The notes below the pieces were generated by a model. The model saw nothing but the letters and a program-made list of their open reading frames with translations. It searched no databases and was not told the origin of the DNA. A program made the position numbers and the translations under genes. 64,000 nt of DNA from Macrocystis pyrifera. Lineage: Eukaryota; Sar; Phaeophyceae; Laminariales; Laminariaceae. This document shows positions 21,741 to 35,921 of this stretch, one piece after another. Location of the stretch: contig JASSKH010000012.1 in NCBI GenBank assembly GCA_031763025.1, positions 930,001 through 994,000 of the forward strand, in the 5' to 3' direction. How positions within the stretch are numbered: the first letter of the stretch is position 1; every line of letters begins with the position of its first letter.

Positions 21741-24588
21741 CACACCCTGGACAATAGACAATGGCCCCGGCAATAGCAATAGAGTCTGGTGCAGTGGACG
21801 GGTTTAATGCCGTCGGCAAAGTATATCGATTGGCACGCTCCTCTATCTATTGTCGTCAATAATTTCTATCGATAGGTTACGTCCCCAACATATTGTTCAG
21901 GCAGGAGTGTGCTGTGCGTAAGTAGCTGAGTTGAAAGCTATTGTCACCGACAGTGGCTATCGACGGATGGATTGCAGAATATATTGCGGTCGACAGTGGC
22001 TATCGATAAACAAACACATTTCTTGATCTATTGTGACCGGCAATGGGTATCGATACGTATGTTTCTGGGTCTATTGTGGCCAGCAATGGGTATCGATAAA
22101 TGCGTTTGATCATCTATTGTGGCCGGCAAATGCTATCGATGGACACCGTTGAAAACCTGTTGGGGGTGGACAATGTGTCTGTCGATGGACACCATCACCC
22201 GCCTATTTCCACTCCTAGAATGTACTCTGATTTATTGATCAAAACAATACTTTGTGCCCCAGCAGTGTCATACATTAATCTTCTGATCACGACCAGCATG
22301 GAATGAGTGCATGACGTATCGTGATGAGCAGCAACGTGGGTGCATGGCATAGCGTAAAGGAGGGCTGCAACGTTGTGTGTCTCAACAAGGCGGTGGGCAT
22401 CATGGGGGTTAAATGTGCTGCATTATCAGCGGTGTTGTTGTGGTTGGTACTCTGTGTTATTTATAGTGATTCCTGATCGGTTACACTCTGTGCGTGTAAG
22501 AGATAGATCATTGCCGCCACAGAATGACCCCGGAAACGTGCTTGTCGATGGCCAGTCGACCAAAGTAGACTGGCCGCGCTGTCTAATCTCAAGACATTGT
22601 CGGCAACAATAGGTTTTGATATTTTAGGTCATGGCCGTTAGCACCATGGGCTAGACGAGGTAAGATGTACTTACACCCTGTGCAGTAGAAACAAATAGAA
22701 CGTTGCCACTACAGTAGCGCCGAAAAAGCTTGTATCAAAGGATATTGTAAACGTAAACGGCAATAGACTGGCAACTCTGGCTAACGATAGACATTGTAAA
22801 CACGATAATAGACTGGAAACGCTGACTAACGATGTACATCGTGAACACAATAATGGACTGGCAACGCTGTCTATCGCTACTTTATCGTTAGATGTTGCCA
22901 GGGAACAACATGTTTTTGGCAATGGACACAATGTGCGTTTGCCTTGACAATGGAGTCAGACCGTTGTCCAAAAAGGGCCATTGTCCTGAACAATAGAGGT
23001 TGGGGAAGCAACGGCGATAGATATTGTTTGAACAATAGACCTAGACCGTTTCCTATCGATGGTTATTGCCTCCAACACTATACACCCAACTGTATCCATC
23101 AATGTCCATTGTGACCCACAATAAACTGTTGGGTGTGTTTTCGCGATAGACTATTGCCTAGACTTTTTGATACCCTGGAATGATTCATGCCCATGGCCAT
23201 TCTTGACGACCGCAGACGTTTCTATGGCCGCCAACAATAGGAACGCGATTGTGTCCAAACACAGCCATCGCCACCCACAATAGATAATTGGCCGGGCTCC
23301 GAAAAAAATTACCATCTCACATAATTATTTTCAGTACGGAAAAGAAAAACTCGAGTTAGGAAACGAAAAGCTGACGACTTTCTTGTGAAGTTGACCGGCA
23401 TCCGAAAACATTACTCTGACTTACTTGATTTCAGTATGGGGCTAAAAATGGCGAGCTCAGAAACGGAAAACTGAAGATTTTCTTGTAAAAACGTTGACCG
23501 GCGCCCGAAAAAGTATATATGACCTACTTAATTCCAGCAAGGGACAAAAAAACTCGAGTCAAGAAACGGAAACCTGGGAATTCTCTTGTCAAGGTGTTTG
23601 TTTTTGTTGTCCGGATTATTTTTAAAATGTGGTTTATATAAGACAACGTAAGGGTAATGAATCAAATGTATTTCCGAAAGAAAAACAATCCAAAATAAAG
23701 ATGATCAGCATCTAAAAAACAACTCTTACTTACTTGGTTTCGGTACAGGGAAAAAAACTCGAGACGTGAAACGGAAAGCTGAGATTTTTACCTCGAGCTT
23801 GTTTCAGTTTAATTATCCACGTTTTATTCAGGTTGGAGTAGATATAGGACAACGTAAGGGTATCGAATCGACTCAATTTCCGAAATTACCAGCGCACACA
23901 AGTTGACGACAGTTACCAATATCCTGGTGCGCGAGTTCTTAGCGACATTCACATAAAATGTCTTCTTCAAATGAGTGTCTGGACACAACATGATGACGTC
24001 GGTTCACATTACCACTTACATACATATAGAACACCACATACCTGGTACATATTTGGCAACTTGCACTGCTCCACAAGATAAAATATCATTCTAATGGGAA
24101 AAGAATTTCTCAATTTAGGAAAATCAGGTATGCGATTGTGTCCTACAGCAACTATCGCCATCCACAATTATTCAAATATATGATTGGACGCGCTTCCGAA
24201 ACAATATAGCATTGCATCCCGTATGTCGTGGGACGAGAGTAAAATATCATCGAGATGGCTGTCGATGGATAGCTCGTACAATCTATTGTGGCCGGCAATC
24301 GCCGTCGATGGACATCGCGCACAATCTGTTGTGGCTGGCAATGGCGATCGATCGACATCTCCCACAATCTATTGTGGTCTGTGGCCTGCAATGGCCATCG
24401 ATGGACGTGGCTCACAAATTTACTGTGTTCGACACTGTCTATCGATCGACAGTATCTATATATCGATAGAAACCTTCCACAGTCTATGGTCACAGACAAT
24501 ACACATCCGGATCGATAGATTCCCCCCCTCGTCTATTGTCGAAGCAAAATACTAGGTATCGTTCGTTGTGTCCATTGTCCAGAGTGTG
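21741..24588. mobile_element. TIR DNA transposon T1 (unit 2)
   Basis: Copy of 1804-4652. It is one base shorter (TTT to TT near 22370) and has one substitution at 24051 (A for T). Ends, subterminal repeats and the 105-bp internal repeats are otherwise the same. Confidence 0.75.
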
Positions 24589-24911
24589 GTACTATTATTA
24601 TCAGAAAGTGAGTGAGTGTGTATTGGACGATTTAGACCCCAGGAGTACCAGCGTACGATTACGACAACTAACTGTAGTGACACGGTTACGGGAGATATGA
24701 GATTATATAACCTGCTTGTGTTGTTGTTTCTCGTACCCGGTACGCTGACATTTCACTTGCTTGACACCTGAATTTGCGACTATTTTTTATTTTTGGTCTT
24801 CCTCTGTCTCACAGTCTGCGACCACGGAATCAGTATCTCTATAGGATACGGAATCAGGACGGACACAGGGTGTACATATGAAGCTGGGCAGGAAGGACGA
24901 TTTAATGTGAA

Positions 24912-27103
24912 GACAACAACATAACCGTTCAACTGTGAATTAGGAATTCACGTCGTTGTAATACGTGTCTCTGTGCACTACGTCTATATATCTATAGCTG
25001 GTGGGCATTTCTCCAGTCTCGTACGATCGATCCATGGTCCCTGACGTTAACGTTAACTTTGGTAAAAGGATGGAATCAGGTTTGCCGATTCAGCAGGACG
25101 GGTAATTATTAATAGCAGTACTACGTTGTCCCTGCATGATGATGGTTGTGTGGCACATAATTGGTACGAGTACGCGTATCGAATCGTATTTGATGTGGCA
25201 TATCAGTCACTTTCTGTACTGTGATGAAAGTGTCGGTACCTACGGTCCATAGAGGACAATTTGTCCATTTATTTTTCAGTGCATATCTAACACATAAGTG
25301 TGACGTGAAAAAACCATGGCCGTGACCGCCGTTGCAAGCTACGTCGACAGCCGCGGAGCTTTTTTATGTTTTGGAAAAAATGCAGCATTTTCGACACGGA
25401 ATTACTCCGAAATACACCCCCACGCACGTCATGCTGACAGATCAAGCCTAAACAATCGTAATGTACAGCGCAATGGCAACCAACAGGCAATTCTACGTAC
25501 GTAATACGATACATTGTAAATATCGTACGTACGATACGATGTAATCATATGTTGTTACATGTGGCTGATATATAAATCGGTCATGGTTCACATACCAAGG
25601 GCAAGCCTCACTCAATCAACACACCGGTAGTGTTCGTACGTTTTTTTTCTCACTCACGCCGAATCCATACCCAGCCACAGGAGGACTTCACGGCCTCTCT
25701 ACATGGCAAAACTACACCCAGTCACAGGAATTAGTTGCCTCTGGACACGCCAAAACGATTTTTCACGGAGTGATTCATCTAGTCACCGCACATGTATCTA
25801 ACACCCCCTCCCGCGCAATCATCATGGCCGTATCCTCTTCTGCCTCCTCCCTTACCCCCGTTTTTATTCGCCTCCACCTTCCACTTGTTGAGCACTCCTC
25901 CAGTGCGTTGAAGGACGAAAAAGGTCCGGCATTCCTGCACAGCTGCTGCTATCGTCTCTGCTGCCTTCTTGTCGTCAGCAGTGTTCTCACCCTCCCTAAT
26001 CCTCGCTCTGTTGTGTGCGCGTACGTATGTGCTGTGTCGGACACACTGCTTTGAGTGTAGTATATCGCATACACCTGGTACTATTGTGGTTATGTAGGTT
26101 CATCTGGGTCCGTATCAGGTCGCGGCAAAACAATTTTACGAATATCTCCGGACGTATCGCATTTCTCAGAAAAACAAAACTCGGGACGTATTTTTTTTTT
26201 TTTTTTTTTTTTTCATCATCACTTTTACTTTCCAGCCCACTCGTAGGAGGTTTTACCCTCGACGATCTTCTGGGGATTGATGAAAAGAATCGTTTGTCGC
26301 ACTATTTTTTCAAATCGTGTTGATTGTTATTCTGAATAACACGAATGAAGTCGACCTTCTAGATCCAGGTTTGTAGGAATATTTGAACCAAATTTCACGT
26401 TTTCAAAAAACAAAACTCGCGTCGCGAGATAATGTTGAGAGCTGTCCAAATCCGTTCTGAGATATTGGACATAATGAAACTTCCTCGGTCCCAGAAAACA
26501 GATTAAAATGTTGCCGGTTCATCTAGGATGCAAAGGCTCGGAGGAAAAATAAAATAGAAGCTCTCCTATTACTAGGAGACCTGCGACAAGAGAGGGGGCG
26601 TTTGCCGGTGTCCTTATATTTTGTAACATCTACATCCACCCCGAGATAACTGTACCTTGGTGCTGGTGAAATTGTGGCCAAATTGTCCTGCATGGACCAT
26701 ATAGGTAATATATTGATGCGACAGGAAGGACACCTCAGATAGTGGTATTATAGCATGTGACCCCATGTAATTTCCCTTGGCAGTGGTGATAGTATTATGT
26801 TGGTAAACAATTCAGGACGAAAACGTCATCGCGGTGGTGTTGTACGCGAGTCTTGCATCATTAAAATTAGCAATATGTGAGACGAGAGAGTACCGCGGTG
26901 ATGTGGGACGTGAGAATCTTACAGTTGTGTTATGTATGGCGGAAGATCCTTTGCAGATGAGAATTCCTCGAATTGCCAATGGGAATGAACATGATGATAC
27001 ATTAAAAACGATGTATCGGTGGAGAAAATGTATTTATTTGTGGGCTACGAGGGAGAGGTTGGGTACAATACGATCAAGCGTGGTTTCCTTTGATACCTTG
27101 TCT
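24912..27103. repeat. Dispersed repeat R split by the TIR element (unit 2)
   Basis: Copy of 4976-7168. The TIR element inside lies at 25243-26699. Both flanks again match 59262-59945. Confidence 0.75.
25243..26699. mobile_element. TIR element with TA target site (unit 2)
   Basis: Copy of 5307-6764, one T shorter near 26481. Ends CGGTCCAT and ATGGACCA, flanked by TA at 25241-25242 and 26700-26701. No transposase frame. Confidence 0.75.
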
Positions 27104-28019
27104 TTTTGTGGGCGCTGGGACGAAGAAGGGAGGAAGCCAGAGAGGGGCCTAGTCCACTTCGACTTCACTCGTCTTCTTCTCCGTTTTTCTACCCATCTTT
27201 GCTTCCCCTCTTTGTACACGGGACCGCCATGTTCTCGGTTGTTCAATAATATAGGCATTCTTCTTGTTCCTCAGCACGACGTGCCGATGGCATCGTAGGG
27301 GTTTTTCCATTCTTACATCGTCCCGGCACAGAGGTTATATCTTTTAACCCACACCCTCGAACCAATTTCCCATCAAAATGTCTCGGCGGTGAGGAGAGTG
27401 CCAACGTTGATCGATGCGTCTATGAAACGATCTCGGCGAGATACTTCCAACACTAAACATTACTTTTGTTGTGTGTGTCCCCTATGTGCATAAGGAGCTA
27501 GGTCAGGACAACCTTACAGGAGGGTGACTTTACTTGAGTGCTACTGTACACGGTTCCTGTCGAAGATGAAATATGCCGCCAAAGCTAGTACGTAAGCATC
27601 GGCGTTCCCAAGATAGCATCGTAGACGGTGCATATTGGAGGTACCGTAGGAGAACTACAGCGACAACAACTGAGTAGCGTATTATATTAGGTATAACACA
27701 CACCCGTCCAACTATTTTTTCACGATGTTCTTTTCGACATGGGGGAGAGTGCAAACGCTGAGCGATACATCCATGTTTAGGACTGAGCACTTGTAACAGT
27801 ATGTACTCGGCGTACTAATCTACTGACAAGAGTAACTAATCATTGAACCGGCCGGTGTAGTGGCATGTAGATTTTATCTTGTGTGCGTTCGAGAAACACA
27901 CCACAACATGGTAAACCCAACGCCCTCCGGGAAGAAACGGTAGGGCGAAGAGAGACGAAATGAAAAAGAGTGGAGTTCAAGCCTTTTTGAGCTGTTTGAT
28001 AAGATGGCCACATCATCGC
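27104..28019. other. Anonymous intergenic DNA (unit 2)
   Basis: Copy of 7169-8085 with one T missing near 27302. No supported gene. Confidence 0.4.
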
Positions 28020-28407
28020 CACACGGTGCATGATTTCTTCTTGACATTTCTCTTGTTTTTTCCCGTGGCGATGAACGCAACCACCCCCGGTCAGTGTACT
28101 GCTGCAACCCAATATACTGATTGATTTTGTCGACCACATAATCGCTTCTGACCGGGTCAATCATTGCCCAGCCCTGTCGACGGCACGATCTACCTGGCAT
28201 TAATAGTCGAAAAGCACACGGTTCATGATTTTATCTTGACAATGTTTTTGTTTTTTTTCCGCGTCGATCTCTGCAACCACCCCCTGGCAGTATACTGCAG
28301 GAACCCACTTGGTATATTGATTGATTTTGACGACGGTATAGTCGCTACTGACCGAGTCAGCCAGTGCCCAACCCTGTCGATGATACGATCTACCTGGTGG
28401 TCGAAGT
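28020..28407. repeat. Two-copy 195-bp tandem repeat (unit 2)
   Basis: Copy of 8086-8472. A T8 tract here replaces T7, shifting the minus-strand frame of the second unit, so one of the two copies must carry an error or a mutation. Confidence 0.7.
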
Positions 28408-29188
28408 GTTTCTAGGGAGTCCATTGGTCATATGTTTGCTCGCCTTGGTATCGGGTAACACGGTTCAAAATTCATTCGAGAGGGTGTGCTATTTGCTCCG
28501 TGCACCGACATATCAATACGTGGTTTCTTTTTTCTGGCACTATTGTACACAATAAAGCCTGGACCTCTGTTTTATAGTAGACACGGTTTTTGTCTGGTCG
28601 TACTCATACTGCTGTTTTTTTACTAGCCGTAAGGAAGACGGTGTTTGCAGATTACCCTGGTCCATATATATCGTGTACCTCATGTATACACCAGAGATAC
28701 GTGCCTGATCTCCGGAAGTATGCTTGCTACTCGTTTCTCGTTTGGGCCGGTCGTGCCAGTCATCCTTCAGTGAAGTTCTGGGCTAGGGAAAAGACCGGTT
28801 TGGATTTCTCCCGTTACATCGTTCGTACCAGCTGAGCAGACGAAACAGGAGAGAGCGGATGTTGTCCGGACCAGCGGCCAAGCGTTGTGAGCAAAATTAT
28901 GTCCCGCATGGCGAACGCCTCCGGGAATCCGCAAAACAAAATATTTTTTCTCCTAGTACAGCGCGTTCATTCCGAAACGATATTGCATACTTGTAAGACT
29001 GCTAGCGCGACCCCATAGTGTGAAAGACACACAGACAGAAAGTAGCTCTACTGCCCGACCCCACATCGAAGTGCGCTCGGTTTTGCTATGGCTAAACCCC
29101 TCCGCGCCAAGCATGCGGTTCCGCGAGGGTAGTCGAGAAGATTGATAACTGACGACGGCGGGGGGCGGGGGGCGGCAGAAAACATGTA

Positions 29189-29440
29189 CTTGGCGCGCCG
29201 GCCGTGGCGAAAACAACCAAGGCTGGTGATCTTCCGCAGGTCGTAGTGGAGCCCGTGGTGCCTATACCCTTACAAAAGGGACAACAAGGGTTTGGAGCCC
29301 ACACGCTCAAGGTTAAGGCACAAAAAGAAAAATGTGTGCGGTTTATCGTGGCAAAGAACATCGCTCGTGGCGTGTGCGTTTCACATAGCTTGGGTAATTT
29401 ATTGCCTGTTTCTTGCTCAAATGCACACCCCAGACAATAG
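29189..29440 (+). pseudogene. Possible coding fragment broken by T2 (unit 2)
   Basis: Copy of 9254-9505, with the frame and peptide unchanged. The continuation beyond T2 lies from 31960 onward. Confidence 0.3.
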
Positions 29441-31951
29441 ACAATGGCCCTTGCAATATCAACAGCATTTGGTGTAATGGACGGGTCAATTGCCGTCGGC
29501 AAAGTCTATCGATTTGCACATTCCTCCATGCATTGTCGTCGGTAATGTTTTCGATAGGTTACGTCCCCAACATATTGTTCAGGTAGGAGTGTGCCTAAGT
29601 AGCTGGGTTGAAAGGTATTGTCACCGACAATGGCTATCGACGGATAGTTGCGGAATCAGCTGCGCTTCACAGTAGTTAGAGATTACCACTTTTCTTGATC
29701 TATTGTGGCCGGCAATGGCTATCGACAGACGCATCTCTTAATCTATTGCGACCGGCAATAGCTCTCTATCTCTGAATCTATTTCGACCAGCAATGACTTT
29801 CGAAAGATACATTTCTAATATATCCTGGACGGCAATTGCTATCGATAGATACCGTTGAGAATCGATTGTGGTGGACAATGTCTATCGATGGACACCATCA
29901 CCCACCTATTTCCACACCCACAATGCACTCTGATTTACTAAGCAACGTAGTATATAGTGCCGAAGCAATGCGAAAATTTTCATCTTGTGATCACCACCAG
30001 TATGGAATGAGCGCATGGTGTATCATGATGAACAGCAATGTCTGTGCATGGCATAGCGTGAAGGAGGGCTGCAGCGTTGTGTGTCTCAACAAGGCAGTGG
30101 GCATCATGGGGGTTAAGTGTGTTGGAGTGTCGGCTGTGGTGTTGTGGTCGGTACTCTGTGATATAAATAGTGATTCCTAATCTGTCACACTCTGTACATG
30201 TAAGGTACATGAGTTAAGATGTGCATATACCCTGGACAATATAAATGGAATAGAACATTGCCGCTACAGTAGCCCCGAAAACGAGCGAGTCAATGGATAT
30301 TGTTAACAACAACAGACTGGCAACGCTGGCTAACGATAGACATTATTAACCACAATCGACTGGCAACGCTGTCCGTTGATAGATGTTGTTAACGACAATA
30401 GACTGGCAACGCTGTCTATCGATAGATATTTTCAGGGAACAATATATTTTCGGCAATCTAGACTTTATGCCTTTGCCCTAACAACGGAGTCACAAGGTTG
30501 TCCATAAATGGCCATGTCCTGAACAATACATGTTGGGGAAGCAACCGTGATAGATATTGTTTGAACAATAGACTATAAACGTTGCCTATCGATGGCTATC
30601 ACCGCCAACAATATACACGCAATTGTATCCATCAATATCCATCGTCACCCGCAACAGACTGTCGGGCGTGTTTTCGCAATAGACAATTGCCTACACCTAT
30701 TGTATACCGTGGAATGATGCATATCGATGGCCACTCTTGACGACCGCCGAAGCTTCTATTGCCGCCAACAATAGGTACGCGATTGTGTCCAACAACAGTC
30801 ATCGCCACCCACAAAAGATTGTTGGCCGGGCGCCGAAAAGTGTAAATCTGACTTACTCCATTTCAGTATGGAACAGAAACCTCGAGGTTAGAAACGGAAA
30901 GTTGATCATTTTCGTGGCAAGGTGGTTTTATTTTTAGTATCCAGATTATTTTTGAAGGTACAGTTAATGTAAGACAACGTAGTAAGGCTAACAAATCGAA
31001 TATATTTCCGAACATGAAAAAAAACAATCAAAAGCGCAGATGCCCAGCATCCAAAAAAATAACTCGTTCTTACTTGGTTTCAGTATAGACCAAACAAACT
31101 CGAGATGAGAAACGGAAAGCTTAGAATTATGTTCTTTTTAGTTTTTTAATTATCCATGTTTTATTCGATGCGGAGTTATTAGACTGTAGGACAAAGCAAG
31201 GGTATTAAATCGAATGAATTTCCGAAACTACCAGCGCACACAGGCTTGCGACAGTTACCAATATACGGTGTGGTTTCTATTAAAAGCGACATCTATGTAT
31301 AATGTCTTCTTCGAGTGATTGTGACAGCGTATGGTCTCCACAACATACACAATGACGTCCCCGTTCACGTTACCACATACATACAGAACAGGACGTAGCT
31401 GGTACCTAGTACATTTTTGGCAACTCGTTGTCTTCGAAAAGATAAAATCTCATTTTCATCGGAAAGGCAAATCTCAGCTAGGAAAATCGGGTACGCGATC
31501 GTGTACAACAGTAACCATCGCCATCCACAATGGGTTATTAGAGGGGATTCCAATATTGACTATTCGTTGCCGCGCGTATATCGTGGGATGAGTGCAAAGT
31601 ATCCTCGAGATGGCTACAGCATCGATGGATAGTTTGTACAATCTATTATGGCCGGCAATGGCCCTCGGTAGACATCTCATAGAATCTATTGTAGCCGGCA
31701 ATGGCCATCGATAGACATATCGCACAATCTATTGTGGCCACCAATGGCTATCGATAGACGTCTCGCACACTCTATTGCGTTCGACAATGTCTATCGATCG
31801 ACAATCTCACCGGTCTCCTGTCGCCGACAATATCTATCGATGGATACCTTCCACAATCGATTGTCGCAGACAATACATATCGATAGATTCTCCCCGTCGT
31901 CTATTGTCGAAGCAATAGACCATTATTGTTGAGTCCATTGTCCAGAGTGTG
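29424..31951. mobile_element. TIR DNA transposon T2 (unit 2)
   Basis: Copy of 9489-12017, one base shorter (TTTATCG to TTTTCG near 29550, which breaks one TATCGATA motif). The flanking 8-bp repeats CTCAAATG (29416-29423) and CTCAGATG (31952-31959) are kept. Confidence 0.8.
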
Positions 31952-32429
31952 CTCAGATGTAGCAGGTGTGCCTAACTTTGGCTTCGTTCGATATTTTAAG
32001 TTGATATAATCATCTTTTTGTGTCGTTTGTTATAACAGGTTTGAACCACCAGGTCGAAGGTGGAGCATCTGATTTAGGTGAAAATTTTGTTATATGGGTT
32101 CGATCCCCACAAGGTTCGGATGTTTACATTTTGAATTCGGCGCTGGTTCAGCAGAGACCCGAAATGAGGAGCGGACGCTCTACCCAAGTTTTTCGGTTTC
32201 ATCAGGAGATATCGCAACCAATAAGGTAAGTACGATGAAAAACAATTTATATATTTTGGTTCCACTATTATTCTTGTTGCTGATCTTGTTGATGGTCAAT
32301 CGACCACGCCTGCCCCAAATCCTACTATTAATAATTCAAACCTTGAAATGAACCAAATCAGACGCTGATGATACAAGCACGCATAATACCTATTAATAGC
32401 TAGAGACACAGTGTGTTGGTTTACAACAC

Positions 32430-35400
32430 CTACATCTTGTGAGCAGTCACGAAAACGTATACAGGGTGACACACCACCAAACCCATCCACACGATGATGG
32501 TCAAGTATGTCCCCTTAAACTCCCCATCATGGGCAGACTTTAGAATAAACCATGATAAAACAGAAACAGCAAGCAATAGTTCTACCAAAACGAACCTAAT
32601 GAACTCGAGCATGGTTTTAAACGGTGTGGAAGATAGATCCCCTGACGGGACCCATCCACTACCACCACAAGCTATTGAAACCAAAGCCCTTAACGTCCTG
32701 GCCGTACCATAGAAGATATCCATAGCTCCCATGTAAATATCGTGTATTGTCAGGAGAAACACGGTGTAGAACGACGTCGATGTCGCCAGCTTAGCCAAAA
32801 AAGGTACAATGAGAATCTCTACGTTGTAAATGGTGGACAACACTAGAAACATGGCATTTCCACCGATCTGGGAGTACAAAAGGGCCGCGGCTACGATAAG
32901 AGGGCGCACTGAGGCCACCCTGGAATTGAAGGTCCCCGTGTAAACGGTGGCGCGAGACGAAAACGACCGATAAAACGGGACGCACTCCCAATGAGAGAAC
33001 GAACTGAATACGTTTGCTGGGAGGCCATACGTGAAGGCGAACAGATATTTGCTAAGAATCATGTCGCCCCTGTCCCATCGACTCTGTCTGACGTGCCATT
33101 CCAGGAATGTGCTCGGGAATCCCTCAAATATTTCCAGAGAAGAGTCCTTGACACACTTCATGATGCTGCTCTCGATGATGTCGTGGCTGACAATATCCCT
33201 GCAAGCATACGCGAGCCAGGACACGGCAGAGAGAATAAATGTACATACATATGAGCTGGTTCCAGCTACAGGCATAACGTTCCTTCTTTGCACATATTAA
33301 TGTTGGTTCTCGAGATGTTGATTACAAACTTTGACAGGGTTGTGGGTCATGACAAAGCGCACCGACTCACCTATGTACGACAATGAAAACGCAAAGTTTC
33401 CATGAAAAGTTTAATTTCCGAAGATACCGGCCATATTTTCCGGTATAGCTTGCTCTAAACACGATATGTCCAAACCGGGAGTTCCAAACGTTTGGCAACC
33501 CCGAAAAAAACAAAATTCTAGGGCCGATGTTGGGGCAAGATCGGCTTCAGGAAGACTCAGACGGATGAGAAGTTCGATTTCGCGAGACTCCGAGCCCTCG
33601 ACATACACATATTAAAACCAACAACTGCTTCATGAACTGTCAACGGGGTGAGCTCATTCAAGGCTCCGACCCCCCCTTTGGGCCACCGTCATAAATAGCG
33701 GGCGCTTGCCAGGCGCACGATAAATAAAACGAATGGCCGCTGGTGTTTACAAACCAGATGACAAAATTGATAGATCCATCTCGAATGGCAAAAGAACACA
33801 AAAGGTTTTAGAGAAGATTGTAAGATGCCGCCGACATGATTTCGCCCCCCAGGCCATGAATCCTCCTGATATGGTCGAGGTCGCCATCTAGTTTCGTTTA
33901 CCTTGCCCGACACCAAGGGGTTTGACCGTGGGTTGAGGACATGTCGAGATCAAACGTCTGTCGTCGCGCAAGCTGTTTTCGTTTTAGCGTGTTGACAATT
34001 TGCAACGCGAGAAACACAGCTGCGCCGCTTGCAGCCGTCCGAAAAACAGCAAACAGACAAACAACCGACCAACCTACCAAACCTGTTTTCCTTTTTCCCA
34101 GAACACCGATACGGGTGTTACTTGAGAGCAATACGTCAAAAAACAACTCATCCATCGCGTTCCCATTGTATCAGATTTCTCGCCCTGAGGTTTTTAGTTA
34201 ATTTTACGTTCTCCAGATATCTTTCAACATTATTGTTCCGGGCTTAATGAGCGATTTGGACCGTCCCTGACGAACAACCGGCCAAATTTCTCTTTCCAAC
34301 TCTCACAACCCAAGGTACAAAAGTTATTCCCGTGAAAAATATGTCTCTCCCTGGGGTTGTCAAAGAACTCGATAGAGCGTTCTAGTACTTGGGCAAGTGT
34401 TTGGTACAACAGCTTGCGCGACTCGCAGAGGAGATCAAGTGTCACGGACGCCTCCCCTATCCTGATACGTGATACCATCGTGTCAACCCTCTCGGTGTCA
34501 AAGTGCTCGGCATATTGGCCAACTTCAGGCTTAAATACTATTTGTTGTATGGCTTCTACTATATGGTCATTCTATATCCCTATGCAACAAGGACTCTTCG
34601 AGTAATACGAACATTCCCATATCTCGCGATCTGTAGCTCGCACGACAAATGCATCCTCATCGATATGTCCTCCTTTTGGATGCAGTCACGTGAGTATTTT
34701 TCGTGTTTCTAATGCCAGCGTTCTCATTGGTTGATGGCTCGAGGGTGAAATGATATGGTGTAGATGGGACTGGCTCGAAACAAATACAACGTACCAGTAT
34801 ACAATTTGGGTGGCGTACATAAGATACACGGATTTGACCCTGCCGGCGAAAAGCGAGCGAAAACCACCAACATTCAATATTTAAAAATCGAGCATCCGTT
34901 ACCTGGGTATGCGAGTGTCCTCCTCTGTAGTGAAGGTCTCCGAGTTGTATCCCATGAGGATCGCATTGTACTTGGTGCGCCGGATGACCCCCTTCCCGAA
35001 AAACGTTGCAGAAGGGAAGTACTCTCGTCTAGGTTTCGACATTTTCGAACCCATTTCGTGGGAAGAAATACTGATGGCCTCGTAAAAGGTGTCTGCCCTA
35101 GATTCTCTGTCAAAGGGGACGATTGCTGGCTGTATGATGTCAATTTCGCTATTGCTATTCCCAAAGACTGTGTCGGACTTGACAAAAAAATCACAACCCA
35201 AAACATTATCCCGATCCAGAATCACTAGGCGGTCATAATCCATCCGACCTTTGAAGTCGTCGACATCAGTGTTGACATCGAAACAGCCACCGTCTTCAGG
35301 GAGGGAGTCTTTGAAAAGAGCCACACCCTCGTTGCCAGTGTGTCCATTCAATAGCATAATTAGATCCAGATATTGTCCATACTTGTACAATATGGACCTA

Positions 35401-35921
35401 GTGCGACGCAAATACTTACAAACTACCCTATCCTCTAAATGGGACAAGTTCCAGGCCCTGACGGCCTTCATCTCCTCTAGGTACAGATCTGCATCAAGCG
35501 TACCGCTGAGAATCAGGTATACTGCATTGGCATAAGACTTATTATGCACCCATGACTGTTCCAAACTGGCCAGGACGTTTTTTACATCCGAGGCACATTT
35601 ACTCTTCAGGCAGTAAACAACGAGATACGGTTCAGTTCCAATCGATACAGGCGGGGGAATACTACCCAAGCTGGCCGATCTCGTCGTACGCCTCCAAAGC
35701 GTAATGGCTCCAAACAGTATGCATAGGTACTCTGCTGCAATATCGGTGACTATGACATTTGCACATACCGCCGCTATCGAAAGAATTACCATCGGCACGA
35801 GAAAAAGAGATATCGAAAAGTCGTCGCGCGCACCCCACGGAGACGCCAAGGACATGACCACTAATGATACGTTTAGTAGGAAAATGCACGCCCAAGAGAT
35901 GTTGTATACCGCATGCTTCAT
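32430..35921 (-). CDS. OpgH/MdoH-like family 2 membrane glucosyltransferase, two exons (unit 2)
   Basis: Exon 1 35921-34903, exon 2 33198-32430. The predicted 595-residue protein appears identical to the unit 1 copy, since both long exon frames translate the same. The intron (34902-33199) is 1704 bp, three bases shorter, through indels in an A tract and a CT loss; the splice sites are unchanged. Both copies keep LDRDN, SHDIIE and RQSRW, so the locus has a doubled dose of an apparently intact gene if the assembly is right. All coding-length differences between the units fall outside these exons, consistent with recency plus either selection or chance. Confidence 0.82.
33902..34155 (-). other. 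Candidate small exon inside the intron (unit 2 only intact)
   Basis: The frame starts at an ATG at 34155 (MDELFFDVLLSSNTRIGVLG), passes a hydrophobic segment (VGWSVVCLFAVFRTAASGAA) and ends at a GT donor-like site, GGGCAAG|GTAAACG. In unit 1 a CT insertion near 14117 breaks this frame after about 36 residues. A nested membrane-protein exon is possible, but no convincing downstream exon could be joined. Function unknown. Confidence 0.25.
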
